A stretch of DNA of 64,000 bases from Stenotrophomonas cyclobalanopsidis (GTDB lineage: Bacteria > Pseudomonadota > Gammaproteobacteria > Xanthomonadales > Xanthomonadaceae), in assembly GCF_008710035.1 (NCBI RefSeq), contig NZ_VYKI01000012.1, positions 13,330 to 77,329 of the forward strand, written 5' to 3'. The notes beneath the pieces are model-generated. The model was not told the DNA's origin, did not search any database, and was given only the letters and a program-made list of their open reading frames with translations. The position numbers were made by a program, and so were the translations under genes. Positions 36,693-44,840 of this stretch are shown in pieces (position 1 is the stretch's first letter; every line of letters starts with the position of its first letter).

Positions 36693-37362
36693 ATTCATCC
36701 AACGTGGTGACCTGATCGGTCACGTTTTCAGCGATCCAGCCCTGCTCAAGCAGGCGCTGACCCATCGCAGTGCCGGTGCGCCGCATAACGAGCGCCTGGA
36801 ATTCCTTGGCGACAGCATCGTCAACATGATGGTCGCCGAGGCGCTGTACCAGCGCTGGCCCAAGGCCGACGAGGGTGCGATGACCCGCGCCCGCGCCGAG
36901 CTGGTGCGTGAAGGCGCGCTGGCGGTGATTGCCCGCACCCTGGAACTGGGTGAGCGGCTGACCCTGGGCCCGGGCGAACTGAAGTCCGGCGGCCACCGCC
37001 GCGACTCGATCCTGGCCGACGCCCTCGAGGCCGTGGTGGCCGCGATCTATCTGGATGCCGGTTTCGAGGCCTGCCGGGCGGTGGTGCTGCCCTGGTTCGC
37101 CGCCTCGATGGAGGCCCTGCCGGCCACCGGCCGGCCGGAGAAGGACCCCAAGACCCGCCTGCAGGAATGGCTGCAGGCCCGACAGAAGGCGTTGCCGCAG
37201 TACGAACTGGTGTCAGAATCCGGTGACGACCACGCCAAGCACTTCCGGGTACGCTGCAACGTCGCGGACCCTGCCGCCAGTACCGAGGGCGAAGGCCCCT
37301 CGCGCCGGCTTGCCGAACAACAAGCGGCTGCGGCCGTCCTAGAACAACTGGATTCCAAGTGA
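36682..37362 (+). CDS. rnc: Ribonuclease III
   Basis: Double-strand RNA endonuclease of 226 residues. The catalytic motif [21 protein letters not shown] is intact and the second acidic site lies in [20 protein letters not shown]-terminal dsRNA-binding domain (about 155-223) ends [15 protein letters not shown]. The start is taken as GTG at 36682 ([16 protein letters not shown]), overlapping the DUF4845 stop by 11 bases; no in-frame ATG lies in the right place. It processes rRNA precursors and its stop overlaps era. Confidence 0.95.
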   Translation: MPSKFIQRGDLIGHVFSDPALLKQALTHRSAGAPHNERLEFLGDSIVNMMVAEALYQRWPKADEGAMTRARAELVREGALAVIARTLELGERLTLGPGELKSGGHRRDSILADALEAVVAAIYLDAGFEACRAVVLPWFAASMEALPATGRPEKDPKTRLQEWLQARQKALPQYELVSESGDDHAKHFRVRCNVADPAASTEGEGPSRRLAEQQAAAAVLEQLDSK

Positions 37363-38255
37363 GCGAACAAACTCCCCATCATTGTGGCAGCGTGGCCGTC
37401 ATCGGCCGCCCGAACGTGGGCAAGTCGACCCTGACCAACGCCCTGGTCGGCGCCAAGGTCAGCATCGTCTCCAACCGCCCGCAGACCACGCGCCATCGCC
37501 TGCTGGGCATCGCCACCTACCCGGACGGCCAGCTGGTGCTGGTCGACACCCCCGGCCTGCACAAGGTGCAGAAGCGGGCGATGAACCGGGTGATGAACCG
37601 CGCCGCGCGCGGCTCGCTGGAAGGCGTCGACGCCGGCCTGCTGGTGATCGAAGCCGGCCGCTGGGACGAGGAAGACAGCCTGGCCTTCAACGTGCTGCGC
37701 GATGCCGGCATCCCGGTGGTGCTGGTGGTCAACAAGATCGACCGCATGAAGGACAAGGGCGCGCTGCTGCCGTTCCTGCAGCAGGTGACCGAAGGCCGCG
37801 ATTTCGCGTCCGTGCACCCGATCTCCGCGCAGAAGCGCAACGGTCTGGAAGCCCTGGTCCGCGACGTGCTGGCCCTGCTGCCGGAAGCCCCGCCGATGTT
37901 CGGCGAGGACGAGATCACCGACCGCAGCCAGCGCTTCCTGGCCGGCGAGCTGGTGCGTGAACAGCTGATGCGCCAGCTCGGCGAAGAGCTGCCGTACGCC
38001 ACCACCGTGGAGATCGAGCGCTTCACCGAGGACGGCAACCTGCTGCGCATCGGTGCGGTCATCTGGGTCGAGCGCGAAGGCCAGAAGGCCATCGTGATCG
38101 GCAAGGGCGGCGCCCGCCTGAAGGACATCGGTGCCAAGTCCCGCATGCAGATGGAACGTCTGTTCGGGGCCAAGGTGTTCCTGGAGACCTGGGTGCGCGT
38201 GCGTGAAGGCTGGTCCGATGACGAGGCCGCACTGAAGGCCTTCGGCTACGAATAA
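37359..38255 (+). CDS. era: GTPase Era, 16S rRNA maturation factor
   Basis: Protein of 298 residues. G1 is [11 protein letters not shown]2 [10 protein letters not shown]3 DTPGLH, G4 NKIDR and G5 SAQ. The C-terminal KH domain has [22 protein letters not shown]. Era binds the 3' end of 16S rRNA. The start is GTG at 37359 (GTG AGC GAA), overlapping the rnc TGA by 3 bases, so rnc and era are coupled. recO follows 18 bases on. Confidence 0.97.
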   Translation: MSEQTPHHCGSVAVIGRPNVGKSTLTNALVGAKVSIVSNRPQTTRHRLLGIATYPDGQLVLVDTPGLHKVQKRAMNRVMNRAARGSLEGVDAGLLVIEAGRWDEEDSLAFNVLRDAGIPVVLVVNKIDRMKDKGALLPFLQQVTEGRDFASVHPISAQKRNGLEALVRDVLALLPEAPPMFGEDEITDRSQRFLAGELVREQLMRQLGEELPYATTVEIERFTEDGNLLRIGAVIWVEREGQKAIVIGKGGARLKDIGAKSRMQMERLFGAKVFLETWVRVREGWSDDEAALKAFGYE

Positions 38256-38273
38256 GCCGCGACGGTCGCTTCG

Positions 38274-38993
38274 ATGCTGATCGAGGACGACACCGGGTTC
38301 GTGCTGCATGCACGGGCCTACCGCGAGACCAGCCTGCTGGTCGAGGTACTGAGCGCGCAGCACGGCCGCATCGGCCTGCTGGCGCGTGGTGTGTCCACCG
38401 CAAAGGGCCAGGTGCTGCGCGCGGCCCTGCAGCCACTGCAGTGGATACGCTTCAGTGCCCTGCAGCGTGGTGAACTGGCCCAGCTGCGCGGCGCCGAGGC
38501 GCTGGACGCGGCCCCGCGCCTGGTCGGTCAGGCGATGCTGGCCGGTTTCTACCTGAGTGAACTGACCCTGCGCCTGGCCCCGCGCCAGGACCCGCTGCCG
38601 GAGTTGTACCTGGCCTACGGCGAGGCGCGCGCGCGGCTGGCGGTGGGTGCCGGTCTGGCGTGGACGCTGCGCCGTTTCGAGCGTGAGTTGCTGGCGGCGC
38701 TGGGGCTGGGCTTCGAGCTGGACACAGCCAGCGACGGCCAGCCGGTGGACCCGGCGGCACGCTACGAACTGGACCCGCAGGAGGGCCCGCAGCGCCTGCT
38801 GAGCGAGCGCGGCGGCGAACGCCGGGCCGCGGCAACGGGCTCGGCGCTGCTGGCACTGGCGGCGGATGATGAGCCAGATGCGACAGACCTGGCCAGCCTG
38901 CGCCTGCCGATGCGGCGGGTGCTGTCCCATCACCTGGGGGCCAAGGGCCTCAAATCCTGGGAACTGCTCGAGCAGCTCACTCCCCGGAGGTAA
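38274..38993 (+). CDS. recO: DNA repair protein RecO
   Basis: Protein of 239 residues. The N-terminal OB-fold ([38 protein letters not shown]) and helical C-terminal region are typical. RecO loads RecA with RecFR and anneals single strands. As in many Proteobacteria the zinc cysteines are absent. It closes the lepA-lepB-DUF4845-rnc-era-recO run and is followed by a repeat-filled region before a convergent gene. Confidence 0.93.
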   Translation: MLIEDDTGFVLHARAYRETSLLVEVLSAQHGRIGLLARGVSTAKGQVLRAALQPLQWIRFSALQRGELAQLRGAEALDAAPRLVGQAMLAGFYLSELTLRLAPRQDPLPELYLAYGEARARLAVGAGLAWTLRRFERELLAALGLGFELDTASDGQPVDPAARYELDPQEGPQRLLSERGGERRAAATGSALLALAADDEPDATDLASLRLPMRRVLSHHLGAKGLKSWELLEQLTPRR

Positions 38994-39074
38994 GGGGGAG
39001 GGTGTCCGGCAGGGCTTGCAGCCCTGCACCTGCTTCAAGCCAGAGCAACAGCAGAAGCTGGTTTCCTGAGGGGA

Positions 39075-39176
39075 GGCGGGGTGGGTCCGGTTGAGGGGGA
39101 CGCTGCAAGTACGTCCCTGTAAGCTCGGTCGCCGCATCCATGCGGCTCACGCCCCCTCAACCGGACCCACCCCGCC
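39075..39176. repeat. Long palindrome, copy C
   Basis: Arms at 39075-39099 and 39152-39176 are perfect 25-base reverse complements, identical to those of copy A. Core GACGCTGCAAGTACGTCC, then GCTCGGTC and inner stem GCCGCATCCATGCGGC. Confidence 0.9.
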
Positions 39177-39243
39177 TTCGACAGTTTCCGCGAGCTGTCG
39201 GAACGGCAATCTGATCTGGTGGGTGTCGACCGTTGGTCGATAC

Positions 39244-39282
39244 GGGGTCGGATCCCGTTGCTTCGCAACGGGCTCTGACCCC
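39244..39282. repeat. GGGGTC...GACCCC hairpin repeat
   Basis: GGGGTCgGAtCCCGTTGC / GCAACGGGcTCtGACCCC forms a long near-perfect stem with a small TTC loop. Related hairpins occur at 21903-21941 and 43713-43741. Its right flank (AGAATTTCGATATCTGACAG) resembles that at 21942-21962. Confidence 0.8.
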
Positions 39283-39357
39283 AGAAGAATTTCGATATCT
39301 GACAGATGTGCCGACCAACGGTCGGCACCCACCGACAGCCACCGGCGAACTGTCGAA

Positions 39358-39459
39358 GGCGGGGCACTGTGGGTTTGCGGGGTGTGAGCCGCATGGATGC
39401 GGCGACCAAGGCTACATGGACGTACTTGCGCCGTCCCCGCAAACCCACAGTGCCCCGCC
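39358..39459. repeat. Long palindrome, copy D
   Basis: Arms at 39358-39382 (begins GGCGGGGCACTGTGGG) and 39435-39459 are perfect 25-base reverse complements, but their sequence differs from copy C in most of the inner part. The core is the same as in C, inverted, with inner stem GCCGCATGGATGCGGC. Confidence 0.9.
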
Positions 39460-39541
39460 ATCCCACGGAATGCAGGCTTTTGACGTTGCTCTGGCTCTAG
39501 CTTTGGCAGGTGCAGGGCTGCAAGCCCTGCCGACCCATCCC

Positions 39542-40264
39542 TCAGTGCAGGAGCGCTGCCACCGCCGCCCGGAACCCGGCCTGCGCCGGCACCGACTCCG
39601 GCGCGTGATGCAGCTGCCGCACCGCACGCGCCAACCGCGCCGCCCCCACGAACCCGCAACTGGCCTGCAGCCGATGCAGCTGGTTGCGCAGACTCGACGC
39701 GTCGTGCTGGTCCACCGCCTGTTCCACCGCGTCGCGTACCCCCGGCAGCTCGGCCAGGAACAGCTCGCGCAGGGCGATCAGGTGGTTGCGCTGGCCGTTC
39801 AGGGCCGCCAGCGCCGCCGTCTCGTCCCAGTCCTCCACCACCAGCTCGATCGCTGCCGGCGGCGGGGTCGCTCCTGCGGGACTGTTGACCAGGGCGCGGC
39901 GCACCGCCTTCAGCAGCTGGTCGCGCCCCAGCGGCTTGACGAGGGTGTCGCTGAAGCCCGCTTCGCGCAGGCGCTCGTGGATGCTCACGTCGCCATCGGC
40001 GGTGTGGGCCAGGGCAGGCGTGTCCGGATGCGAGCGGCGCAGTTGATGCAACAGCTGCGCCCCATTGCCATCGGGCAGGTTGACGTCGATCAGCCACAGG
40101 TCATGCGCGCCGGGTTCGGCGCGGGCCAATGCACTTGCAAGTGAGTCAGCGGTGTCCACATCCGCTGGTAACGTTTCCAACGCCGCTTTGAAAAAACCAC
40201 GGCTGATGATGTCGTCCTCGACAAGCAGGAAGCGGGGCCGGCTGGTCCGCGGGTTCATCTGCAT
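39542..40264 (-). CDS. Receiver domain-Hpt phosphorelay protein
   Basis: Protein of 240 residues. The receiver (about 8-125) has the acidic pair in RFLLVEDDIISRGF, phospho-Asp in LWLIDVNLPDGNG and Lys in DTLVKPLGRDQLL; the usual Thr/Ser position is in LAHTADGD. A C-terminal Hpt domain (about 150-238) carries the phosphohistidine in RNQLHRLQASCGFVGA. No output or kinase domain is present, so it probably shuttles phosphate between an unlinked hybrid kinase and a regulator. The start was placed at 40264, where GGAGG lies 8 bases upstream; nearby in-frame Met codons at 40258, 40279 and 40297 are alternatives. Confidence 0.82.
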   Translation of the reverse strand: MQMNPRTSRPRFLLVEDDIISRGFFKAALETLPADVDTADSLASALARAEPGAHDLWLIDVNLPDGNGAQLLHQLRRSHPDTPALAHTADGDVSIHERLREAGFSDTLVKPLGRDQLLKAVRRALVNSPAGATPPPAAIELVVEDWDETAALAALNGQRNHLIALRELFLAELPGVRDAVEQAVDQHDASSLRNQLHRLQASCGFVGAARLARAVRQLHHAPESVPAQAGFRAAVAALLH

Positions 40265-40391
40265 CAGGGCTGCCTCCATGTCAGCTGTGTCCATCATCAA
40301 GCACGAGGGCGGCGGGCGCAAGCGGCCATCAGCCCCCTTTGCCCGGATCTGCGACAATACGCACCCATTTTTGCCCGCAGCCTGTTGCCAC

Positions 40392-41726
40392 GTGGCCCGA
40401 TCCCGCTCCCGCATCGACCGTACTCCGTTCCAGACCGAGATCCTCGACCTCAGCCATGATGGTCGTGGCGTCGCCCGCCGTGAAGGCGAGGGCGGCAAGG
40501 TCACCTTCGTCAGTGGCGCCCTGCCGGGCGAAGTGGTGATGGCCGAACCGACCGCCCGCAACCGTCATTTCGACGAGGCCCGCACTGTTGAAGTGCTGCA
40601 GCCCTCGCCGCAGCGGGTGACGCCGAAGTGCCCGCATTTCGGCACCTGCGCCGGCTGCGTGCTGCAGCACCTGGACGAAGACCAGCAGATCGTCGCCAAG
40701 CAGCGCGTGCTGATGGACAACCTGGAGCGCATCGGCCACGTAAAGCCGGGCGCCGTGCTGCCGCCGCTGGTCGGCGAGAGCTGGGGCTACCGCCGCAAGG
40801 GGCGTTTCTCGGTGCGCCGCGTCGAGAAGAAGGACAAGACCCTGGTCGGCTTCCGCGAGCAGGATCCGCGCTTCGTGGCCGACCTCCGCCAGTGCCTGAC
40901 CGTGATCCCGGAAATCGGCACCAAGGTCGAAGCGCTGTCGACCTTCATCGAGTCGCTGGATGGAAAACGCGACATCCCGCAGATCGAATTCATCGCCGGC
41001 GACCAGGCGGTGGTCCTGACCGTGCGTCACATGCAGCCGCTCAGCGATGCAGACCGTGCCGCCTGGGCCGCGTTCGGCCAGCTGCATGGGTTCGTGATCT
41101 ACCTGCAGTCCGGCGGCGTGGACACCGTGCAGCCGCTGGACGGGCAGGGCGTGCCGCTGTCGTTCCGGCTGGCGCCGTGGGATGTGGAGTTGGCGTTCCG
41201 TCCGCTGGACTTCATCCAGGTCAACGCCAAGCTCAATGAAAAGATGATCGCCCATGCCCTGGACCTGCTGGAACCGGGTGAGGACGAGCGCGTGCTCGAC
41301 CTGTTCTGCGGCCTGGGCAACTTCACCCTGCCGCTGGCCCGTCGCGTGCGCGAAGTGGTCGGCGTGGAAGGCGATGCCGGCCTGGTCGCGCGTGCCCGCG
41401 AGAACGCAGAGCGCAACGGCTTGGCCAATGCGCAGTTCTTCAGCGCCGACCTGACCCAGGACCAGCGCAGCACCCCGTGGATGCGCCAGGGCTTCGACAA
41501 GCTGCTGCTGGACCCCCCGCGTTCGGGCGCCATCGAAGTGCTGCAGCAGCTGCCGCTGAAGCAGTTCAAGCGCATCGTCTATGTCAGCTGCCACCCGGGC
41601 TCGCTGGCCCGCGATGCCGGCTACCTGGTCAACGAGCAGGGCTTCACCCTGGTCAGCGCCGGTGCCATGGACATGTTCCCGCACACCGCGCACGTGGAAA
41701 GCATCGCGGTGTTCGAGAAGCGCTGA
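40392..41726 (+). CDS. rlmD: 23S rRNA (uracil-5-)-methyltransferase RlmD
   Basis: Protein of 444 residues. An N-terminal TRAM domain (about 10-70) precedes the iron-sulfur cysteines Cys80, Cys86, Cys89 (PKCPHFGTCAGC) and Cys168 (DLRQCL). The methyltransferase domain has the SAM loop LDLFCGLGNFTLPLA, the DPPRSG motif and catalytic Cys in VSCHPGSLARD. It makes m5U1939 in 23S rRNA. The start is GTG at 40392 (VARSRSRIDRTPFQ); no ATG fits. Divergent from the receiver-Hpt gene by 127 bases. Confidence 0.95.
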   Translation: MARSRSRIDRTPFQTEILDLSHDGRGVARREGEGGKVTFVSGALPGEVVMAEPTARNRHFDEARTVEVLQPSPQRVTPKCPHFGTCAGCVLQHLDEDQQIVAKQRVLMDNLERIGHVKPGAVLPPLVGESWGYRRKGRFSVRRVEKKDKTLVGFREQDPRFVADLRQCLTVIPEIGTKVEALSTFIESLDGKRDIPQIEFIAGDQAVVLTVRHMQPLSDADRAAWAAFGQLHGFVIYLQSGGVDTVQPLDGQGVPLSFRLAPWDVELAFRPLDFIQVNAKLNEKMIAHALDLLEPGEDERVLDLFCGLGNFTLPLARRVREVVGVEGDAGLVARARENAERNGLANAQFFSADLTQDQRSTPWMRQGFDKLLLDPPRSGAIEVLQQLPLKQFKRIVYVSCHPGSLARDAGYLVNEQGFTLVSAGAMDMFPHTAHVESIAVFEKR

Positions 41727-41734
41727 GCGCGCAT

Positions 41735-41756
41735 GGCACCGGAACTGTCCGGTGCC
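41735..41756. terminator. Hairpin between rlmD and a convergent gene
   Basis: GGCACCGGA / TCCGGTGCC, nine base pairs with loop ACTG... then TT, 8 bases after the rlmD stop. Probable terminator without a long T tract. Confidence 0.55.
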
Positions 41757-41773
41757 TTGGCGGTCGCCGGCGC

Positions 41774-42394
41774 CTAGCGCGTCGGCGCCTCCTGCCACCG
41801 CCCATCCATGCGGATGAAGGCCACGGTCTGTTCGCCCCGGTGGGTGCCGTCACCGGCGCGCACCGTGCATTCGAACACGGCTGCCTCACGGCCCAGGTCG
41901 CAATTACGCACTGCATGGACCTGGGTGATGCGCGCGGCCTGTTCATAGGCAGCGCGCTCGCCAGCATCGGTCTGCTGCGTGGCCAGCATGGCGAAACGTG
42001 CGCGCAGCAGTGCCTGCGCCTGCTCCACCGACGGTGCCGGCATCGGCACGTCACGCTGGTCGGGCAGGGTCCACTGGCCGCCCACCCACGCGAAGCGCAG
42101 CAGTTGCGGTCGCGGATGGATGCTCGTGCTGGAGGTGACGATGCAGTCCACCGCAGCGCTGTCCGCTGCCGGGGCGCAGCTGGTCAGGCTTTCCAGCCGG
42201 GGCCGCAGCGTCTCGGCGAGCAGGCGGCTGGTGTCGCTTGCGGGGCGCTCGGCAATCGCCTCGTCGAACATCCGGTCCATCAGTGCCTGCACCTGCGGCA
42301 GCGAGGGAAGCGCGGGCGCATCTGCGGCGGCTGCTGTGCAGGACAGCAGTGCCAGCAGGGCGATGGCGTTACGGGGCAAAGTGCGTCGACGCAT
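41774..42394 (-). CDS. Conserved secreted hypothetical protein
   Basis: Protein of 206 residues with a signal peptide (MRRRTLPRNAIALLALLSCTAAAADA). The mature protein has four cysteines at LTSCAPAADSAAVDCIV and VRNCDLGREAAVFECTV, which probably pair within each segment. The C-terminal part (QTVAFIRMDGRWQEAP) resembles a small beta fold. No named family is recognised. Periplasmic location is likely. It is divergent from the CYTH gene, with 91 bases between starts. Confidence 0.72.
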   Translation of the reverse strand: MRRRTLPRNAIALLALLSCTAAAADAPALPSLPQVQALMDRMFDEAIAERPASDTSRLLAETLRPRLESLTSCAPAADSAAVDCIVTSSTSIHPRPQLLRFAWVGGQWTLPDQRDVPMPAPSVEQAQALLRARFAMLATQQTDAGERAAYEQAARITQVHAVRNCDLGREAAVFECTVRAGDGTHRGEQTVAFIRMDGRWQEAPTR

Positions 42395-42485
42395 CAGGCA
42401 TCCGGTTCTTGAAGGGGCCGGCAGTGTAGTCATGCACGACGACGATGCGGTAGGAACTGTCGTGTGCGACCGCCATACTGTGCGC

Positions 42486-42971
42486 ATGGGCATTGAAATC
42501 GAACGCAAATTCCTCGTCACCCACGACGGCTGGCGTGCCGCCGCGCACCGGGTGATCCCGATGGCGCAGGGCTACATCAACGACATGGGCTCGCTTGATC
42601 GCGGCACGCAGAATGCCTCGGTGCGGGTGCGCATCGAAGGCGACCACGCCGCACTCAACCTGAAGTCGCGCACCATCGGCCACACCCGCCAGGAGTTCGA
42701 TTACCCGATTCCGGTGGCGGACGCGCGCAACCTGCTCGCCCTCTGCGTCGGCGGGCTGATCGACAAGCGCCGGCACCTGGTCGAGCACGCCGGCCTGACC
42801 TGGGAAGTGGACGAATTCCTCGGCGACAACGCCGGCCTGGTGGTGGCCGAAGTCGAGCTGGACAGCGCCGACCAGGCCATCGACCTGCCGGACTGGGCCG
42901 GTGCCGAAGTGACCGACGACACCCGCTACTACAACGTCGCCTTGGCCAGTCACCCCTATTCACAGTGGTGA
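42486..42971 (+). CDS. CYTH domain protein (triphosphate tunnel metalloenzyme)
   Basis: Protein of 161 residues consisting of a single CYTH domain. The metal-binding ExExK signature is MGIEIERKFLV; further tunnel residues are in ASVRVRIEGDHAALNLKS, EFDYPIP and EVDEFLGDNAGLVVAEVEL. Short stand-alone members hydrolyse tripolyphosphate or thiamine triphosphate, or rarely act as class IV adenylate cyclases; which applies is not readable. Start at 42486. It precedes a DsbA-like gene by 40 bases and may be co-transcribed with it. Confidence 0.88.
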   Translation: MGIEIERKFLVTHDGWRAAAHRVIPMAQGYINDMGSLDRGTQNASVRVRIEGDHAALNLKSRTIGHTRQEFDYPIPVADARNLLALCVGGLIDKRRHLVEHAGLTWEVDEFLGDNAGLVVAEVELDSADQAIDLPDWAGAEVTDDTRYYNVALASHPYSQW

Positions 42972-43011
42972 AACCCCTTTTTTCGCTGGCAGTGGTCCCC
43001 ATGTGGTCTGG

Positions 43012-43704
43012 ATGAAGATCGATATCTACTCCGACGTGGTCTGCCCCTGGTGCTGGATCGGCAAGCATCGATTCGAGCAGGGGGTGCAGTTGCTGGGCGC
43101 CGATGCGCCTGAACTCGACATCCAGTGGCAGCCGTTCCAGCTGGACCCGGATGCCGGCGACACCCCGGTGCCGCTGCGCCAGGCCTATGCGGCCAAGTTC
43201 GGCGGTGCCGAGCGTACCGAGCAGATTCTCGGCCAGACCCAGACCACCGCGCGTGCCGAAGGCCTGCCGATGGACTTCAGCCAGGGCCAGGTGCGGGTGA
43301 CCACGCTGCCGGCGCACCGCGTGCTGTGGCTGGCCGGCGAACACGGCGTGCAGGACGCGGTGGGCGAGGCCCTGTTCCGCGCCCATTTCGAGCAAGGCCA
43401 GAACCTGGCCGACACCGCCGTGCTGGTGAAGGCCGGCGTGGCCGGTGGCCTGGACGGCGCCGAGATCGCGCAGCTGCTGGCCTCCGACCGTGGCCTGGCC
43501 GAGGTCGAGGCCAAGCTGGCCCAGGCCCACGCACTGGGCATTTCCTCGGTGCCGACCTTCGTCATCGACGGCCGCTGGGCCATCTCCGGCGCGCAGCCGC
43601 CGGAAGCCTTCGCCAATGCCCTGCGCCAGATCGCTGCCGAGCAGGGCGCCCCCGCCGCCGCCGCCGGTGACGAGGCCTGCGGCCCGGACGGCTGCGCCAT
43701 CTGA
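43012..43704 (+). CDS. DsbA family oxidoreductase (FrnE-like)
   Basis: Cytoplasmic thioredoxin-fold protein of 230 residues without signal peptide. The redox motif is Cys11-Pro-Trp-Cys14 in IYSDVVCPWCWIGKH, the cis-proline loop is SSVPTFVIDGRWAISGAQ, and a helical insertion lies between. The extra C-terminal pair CGPDGC just before the stop is typical of many FrnE-like proteins. Such proteins contribute to disulfide exchange and oxidative stress tolerance. Start MKIDIYSDV at 43012; an in-frame ATG at 43003 is less likely. Confidence 0.88.
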   Translation: MKIDIYSDVVCPWCWIGKHRFEQGVQLLGADAPELDIQWQPFQLDPDAGDTPVPLRQAYAAKFGGAERTEQILGQTQTTARAEGLPMDFSQGQVRVTTLPAHRVLWLAGEHGVQDAVGEALFRAHFEQGQNLADTAVLVKAGVAGGLDGAEIAQLLASDRGLAEVEAKLAQAHALGISSVPTFVIDGRWAISGAQPPEAFANALRQIAAEQGAPAAAAGDEACGPDGCAI

Positions 43705-43712
43705 GCGGGCTG

Positions 43713-43741
43713 GGGTCGGAGCCCCCGCGCGGATCCGACCC
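43713..43741. repeat. GGGTCGGA...TCCGACCC hairpin repeat
   Basis: GGGTCGGA and TCCGACCC pair perfectly over eight bases around a GC-rich loop, 8 bases after the DsbA-like stop. It is the same motif class as the hairpins at 21903 and 39244 and may serve as terminator. Confidence 0.65.
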
Positions 43742-43832
43742 GCGTATCCTTTCGCCCGAACACTGCGCCTGCCGGCCGGTTCTGCGACAATGCGGCACTG
43801 CGCCATGCGGGCGCCCGTAGTGGAGATCGACC

Positions 43833-44840
43833 ATGCTGCTGATCGGCGTTGCCGGCACTGAACTGACCGCCCAGGAACGCGACTGGCTGCAGCACGATGC
43901 CGTGGCCGGGGTGGTGCTGTTCAAGCGCAACTTCGCCTCGCGCCAGCAGGTGACCGATCTGAGCGCGGCCATCCGCGCCGCCGCCCCGCGCCCGCAGCTG
44001 ATCTGCGTGGACCAGGAAGGCGGCCGCGTGCAGCGTTTCCGCGAGGGCTACAGCGATCTGCCGCCGCTGCAGGACATCGGCGTGCTGTACGCCAGCGACC
44101 CGCAGCAGGCGCTGGCCATGGCCGAGCAGCACGCCTGGCTGATGGCCAGCGAAGTGCGTGCCAGCGGCCTGGACCTCAGCTTCGCCCCGGTGGTCGACCT
44201 CGGCCGCGGCAACCGCGCCATCGGCAACCGTGCCTTCAGCGAAGACCCGCAGGTGGTGGCCGCGTTCACCGCGGCCTACGTGCGTGGCATGCATGCCACC
44301 GGCATGGCTGCCACCCTCAAGCATTTCCCCGGCCACGGCACCGTGCTGGAAGACACCCACGTCGACACCGCCATCGACCCGCGCGGGCTGGATGAGCTGC
44401 GCGCGCAGGACCTGGTCCCGTTCAGTGCCGGCATCGCCGCCGGTGCCGATGCGGTGATGATGGCGCACGTGATCTACCCGCAGGTGGCGGCGGAACCGGC
44501 CGGCTATTCGCCGCGCTGGATCCAGGACATCCTGCGCGGCGAGCTCGGCTTCCGTGGCGTGGTGTTCTCCGATGACATCGGCATGGCCGCCTCGCACAGC
44601 GCCGGCGGCGTACCGGCCCGCGTGCACGCGCACCTGGATGCCGGCTGCGACGTGGTGCTGGTCTGCCACCCCGAACTGGTCGATGAAGCCCTGCACGCCG
44701 TGCAGGGGCGCTCCCTCAATACTGCTGCGCTGCTGGGCCTCCTTGGCCGCGGCGCGCTTGGCTGGGATGGCCTGCTGGCCGATGCCCGCCATGGCGACAC
44801 CCAATCCCGTTTGCTCCACACCCTTGGAAGAACCGTCTGA
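43833..44840 (+). CDS. nagZ: Beta-N-acetylhexosaminidase NagZ
   Basis: Glycoside hydrolase family 3 enzyme of 335 residues, normal length. LSFAPVVDLGRGNRAIGNRAF and LKHFPGHGTVLEDTHVD carry the His of the flexible catalytic loop; the nucleophile Asp lies in GVVFSDDIGMAA. It removes N-acetylglucosamine from anhydromuropeptides during murein recycling in the cytoplasm. In S. maltophilia and other species its products influence AmpR control of beta-lactamase (family knowledge). It overlaps hpt by one base (TGATG). Confidence 0.96.
   Translation: MLLIGVAGTELTAQERDWLQHDAVAGVVLFKRNFASRQQVTDLSAAIRAAAPRPQLICVDQEGGRVQRFREGYSDLPPLQDIGVLYASDPQQALAMAEQHAWLMASEVRASGLDLSFAPVVDLGRGNRAIGNRAFSEDPQVVAAFTAAYVRGMHATGMAATLKHFPGHGTVLEDTHVDTAIDPRGLDELRAQDLVPFSAGIAAGADAVMMAHVIYPQVAAEPAGYSPRWIQDILRGELGFRGVVFSDDIGMAASHSAGGVPARVHAHLDAGCDVVLVCHPELVDEALHAVQGRSLNTAALLGLLGRGALGWDGLLADARHGDTQSRLLHTLGRTV

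Larger units (their letters stand above)
38994..39541. other. Gene-free composite repeat with two different long palindromes
   Basis: No credible gene. From 39008 to 39531: outer hairpin (GGCAGGGCTTGCAGCCCTGC, 39008-39027), palindrome C (39075-39176), CGACAG and CTGTCG motifs, hairpin TCGACCGTTGGTCGA (39226-39240), a GGGTCgGATCCCGTTG hairpin (39244-39282), hairpin GTGCCGACCAACGGTCGGCAC-type (39308-39328), CTGTCGA, palindrome D (39358-39459) in the opposite orientation, then AGGCTTTTGACGTTG and an outer hairpin GCAGGGCTGCAAGCCCTGC (39512-39531). The whole is roughly symmetrical about its middle. Confidence 0.8.
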
